Assembly: GCA_003598085.1 (NCBI GenBank)
Contig: QZKU01000070.1
Coordinates: 1-42,402, forward strand
Source: Candidatus Abyssobacteria bacterium SURF_5
Lineage (GTDB): Bacteria > Abyssobacteria > SURF-5
DNA: 42,402 nucleotides
Direction of reading: 5' to 3'
Part shown: in pieces, positions 41,952 to 42,402 of the stretch
Layout: each line of letters begins with the position of its first letter
Position numbering within the stretch: position 1 is the stretch's first letter
Program-made: the position numbers and the translations under genes
The notes under the pieces: model-generated
Seen by the model: the letters and a program-made list of their open reading frames with translations, nothing else
Database searches by the model: none
Told to the model about the DNA's origin: nothing

Positions 41952-42199
41952 TTGTTGTTGACCTCGCAAAAGATACCCCTCTCAAAAAATCCGCCGCTTT
42001 CAGGGGGCCGGTCAATCCGAGAGAGTGAGCGTTCACTCTCTTATATCATCCAAGTGTCTTTTTGTCAAGCATCGTTCAAAGAACGGTTTTTTCGAGGAAT
42101 ACCGGTAGAACGGATGGAGATGGAAAGTGGCGGCCATAGCAAGAGAGATCGCAAGACCCAGCTTCGCTATGCCTCCTGGTACATCGGAACAATTAGTGC
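41952..42199. other. intergenic region upstream of the TetR gene
   Basis: No supported gene lies here. A 94-codon frame on the plus strand (41952-42236) has no ribosome site and low-quality composition. The stretch holds the TetR promoter and operator. Together with the partial frame after it, the DNA becomes more AT-rich towards the window edge. Confidence 0.5.
42020..42068 (-). promoter_or_regulatory. TetR promoter and operator
   Basis: Minus strand TTGACA (42063-42068), a 17-base spacer and TATAAG (42040-42045) form a strong promoter. Overlapping the -10 box and the start region is a dyad with nine-base arms, AGAGAGTGA (42020-42028) and TCACTCTCT (42033-42041), around GCGT. This size and shape is typical of a TetR-family operator, so self-repression is expected. 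Confidence 0.75.
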
Positions 42200-42402
42200 C
42201 TACACCTCCTGCTTTTGGGCTTTACCTTGCAGATGAAATTCACCCCGGCGGGAGAGTTGATATACGTCGCCGCTAAAGTCCACAACTTCCTGACTCAAGA
42301 AATATGGGTCCTCATGAGAATTTGTGGGTGAGAAAAAGTCATAAATAATTGAAAAGCATGAACTAAATCCTGTATATCGAGTGTCTGAAGAGGATACTTG
42401 AA
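42200..42402 (-). CDS. possible C-terminal part of a gene entering from the right edge
   Basis: On the minus strand a frame is open from the window edge (first full codon at 42400) to TAG at 42200-42202, giving 66 residues with no internal start needed. The last 35 residues read like protein (FLSQEVVDFSGDVYQLSRRG) and end in KAQKQEV. I cannot name a family. Codon use is more AT-rich than in the corrinoid genes. The length alone could occur by chance in a few percent of frames. Confidence 0.35.
   Translation of the reverse strand, partial: QVSSSDTRYTGFSSCFSIIYDFFSPTNSHEDPYFLSQEVVDFSGDVYQLSRRGEFHLQGKAQKQEV

Overview
The window looks like chromosomal sequence from an uncultured, strictly anaerobic Gram-negative bacterium. 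Two outer-membrane porins with signal peptides show an outer membrane. The anaerobic, acetogen- or sulfate-reducer-like character comes from ferredoxin-linked 2-oxoacid oxidoreductase (IorAB), an iron-sulfur protein, corrinoid methyltransferases and a RACo-type reactivase. A Desulfobacterota-like or similar deep lineage fits, but nothing here (no rRNA, no ribosomal protein genes) fixes the taxonomy. Gene density is high, most genes are moderately GC-rich, and several converging gene pairs overlap at their stop codons. The first kilobase and the last few hundred bases are visibly more AT-rich.

Layout. 1-1.6 kb: an AT-rich zinc-ribbon gene with its own promoter, then a tRNA operon on the minus strand (Ser-UGA, Ser-GCU, Arg-ACG) with a fully consensus promoter and an intrinsic terminator, and a separate CAU tRNA, probably tRNA-Ile2, on the plus strand. 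1.7-8.5 kb: a cysteine-rich iron-sulfur protein, a soluble PAS-GAF histidine kinase, a DUF72 protein, a small mono-haem cytochrome c lipoprotein, an OprP-like porin, a small helical protein and a DtxR/MntR-type regulator with a promoter-operator. 8.6-16 kb: a lone alpha subunit of ADP-forming acyl-CoA synthetase, a type II toxin-antitoxin pair, a conserved hypothetical, an MFS transporter and a large arylsulfatase. 16-30.8 kb: an arylpyruvate/arylacetate block made of IorBA, a YeiH-type permease with a previously hidden 51-residue membrane partner, a DcaP-like porin, two phenylacetate-CoA-ligase-family proteins flanking a complete LivKHMGF ABC importer and an ACT-domain protein, and a divergent PaaI-type thioesterase. 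30.9-32.8 kb: PilZ and DUF1573 proteins. 32.9-42 kb: a single-strand corrinoid methyl-transfer block under a TetR regulator. 42.2 kb to the end: possibly the tail of another gene.

How the parts work together. IorAB would convert aryl pyruvates, made by transamination of aromatic amino acids, into aryl-acetyl-CoA with reduction of ferredoxin. The PaaK ligases would activate free aryl acetates, PaaI would release trapped CoA, and the Liv importer would bring in amino acids or a related acid. In the corrinoid block, a B12-binding carrier, two zinc-type UroD-family methyltransferases, an MtrH-type methyltransferase and an ATP-dependent reactivase form a complete methyl-transfer chain from an unknown methylated substrate towards a pterin.

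The most unusual part is the head of the corrinoid block. There a TetR gene with an excellent promoter-operator overlaps a stand-alone LarC C-terminal-like (nickel insertion) gene whose reading frame is broken by one base. That gene is followed by a REP-like element and a 599-residue protein that I cannot assign to any family. These are the best candidates for an undescribed system.
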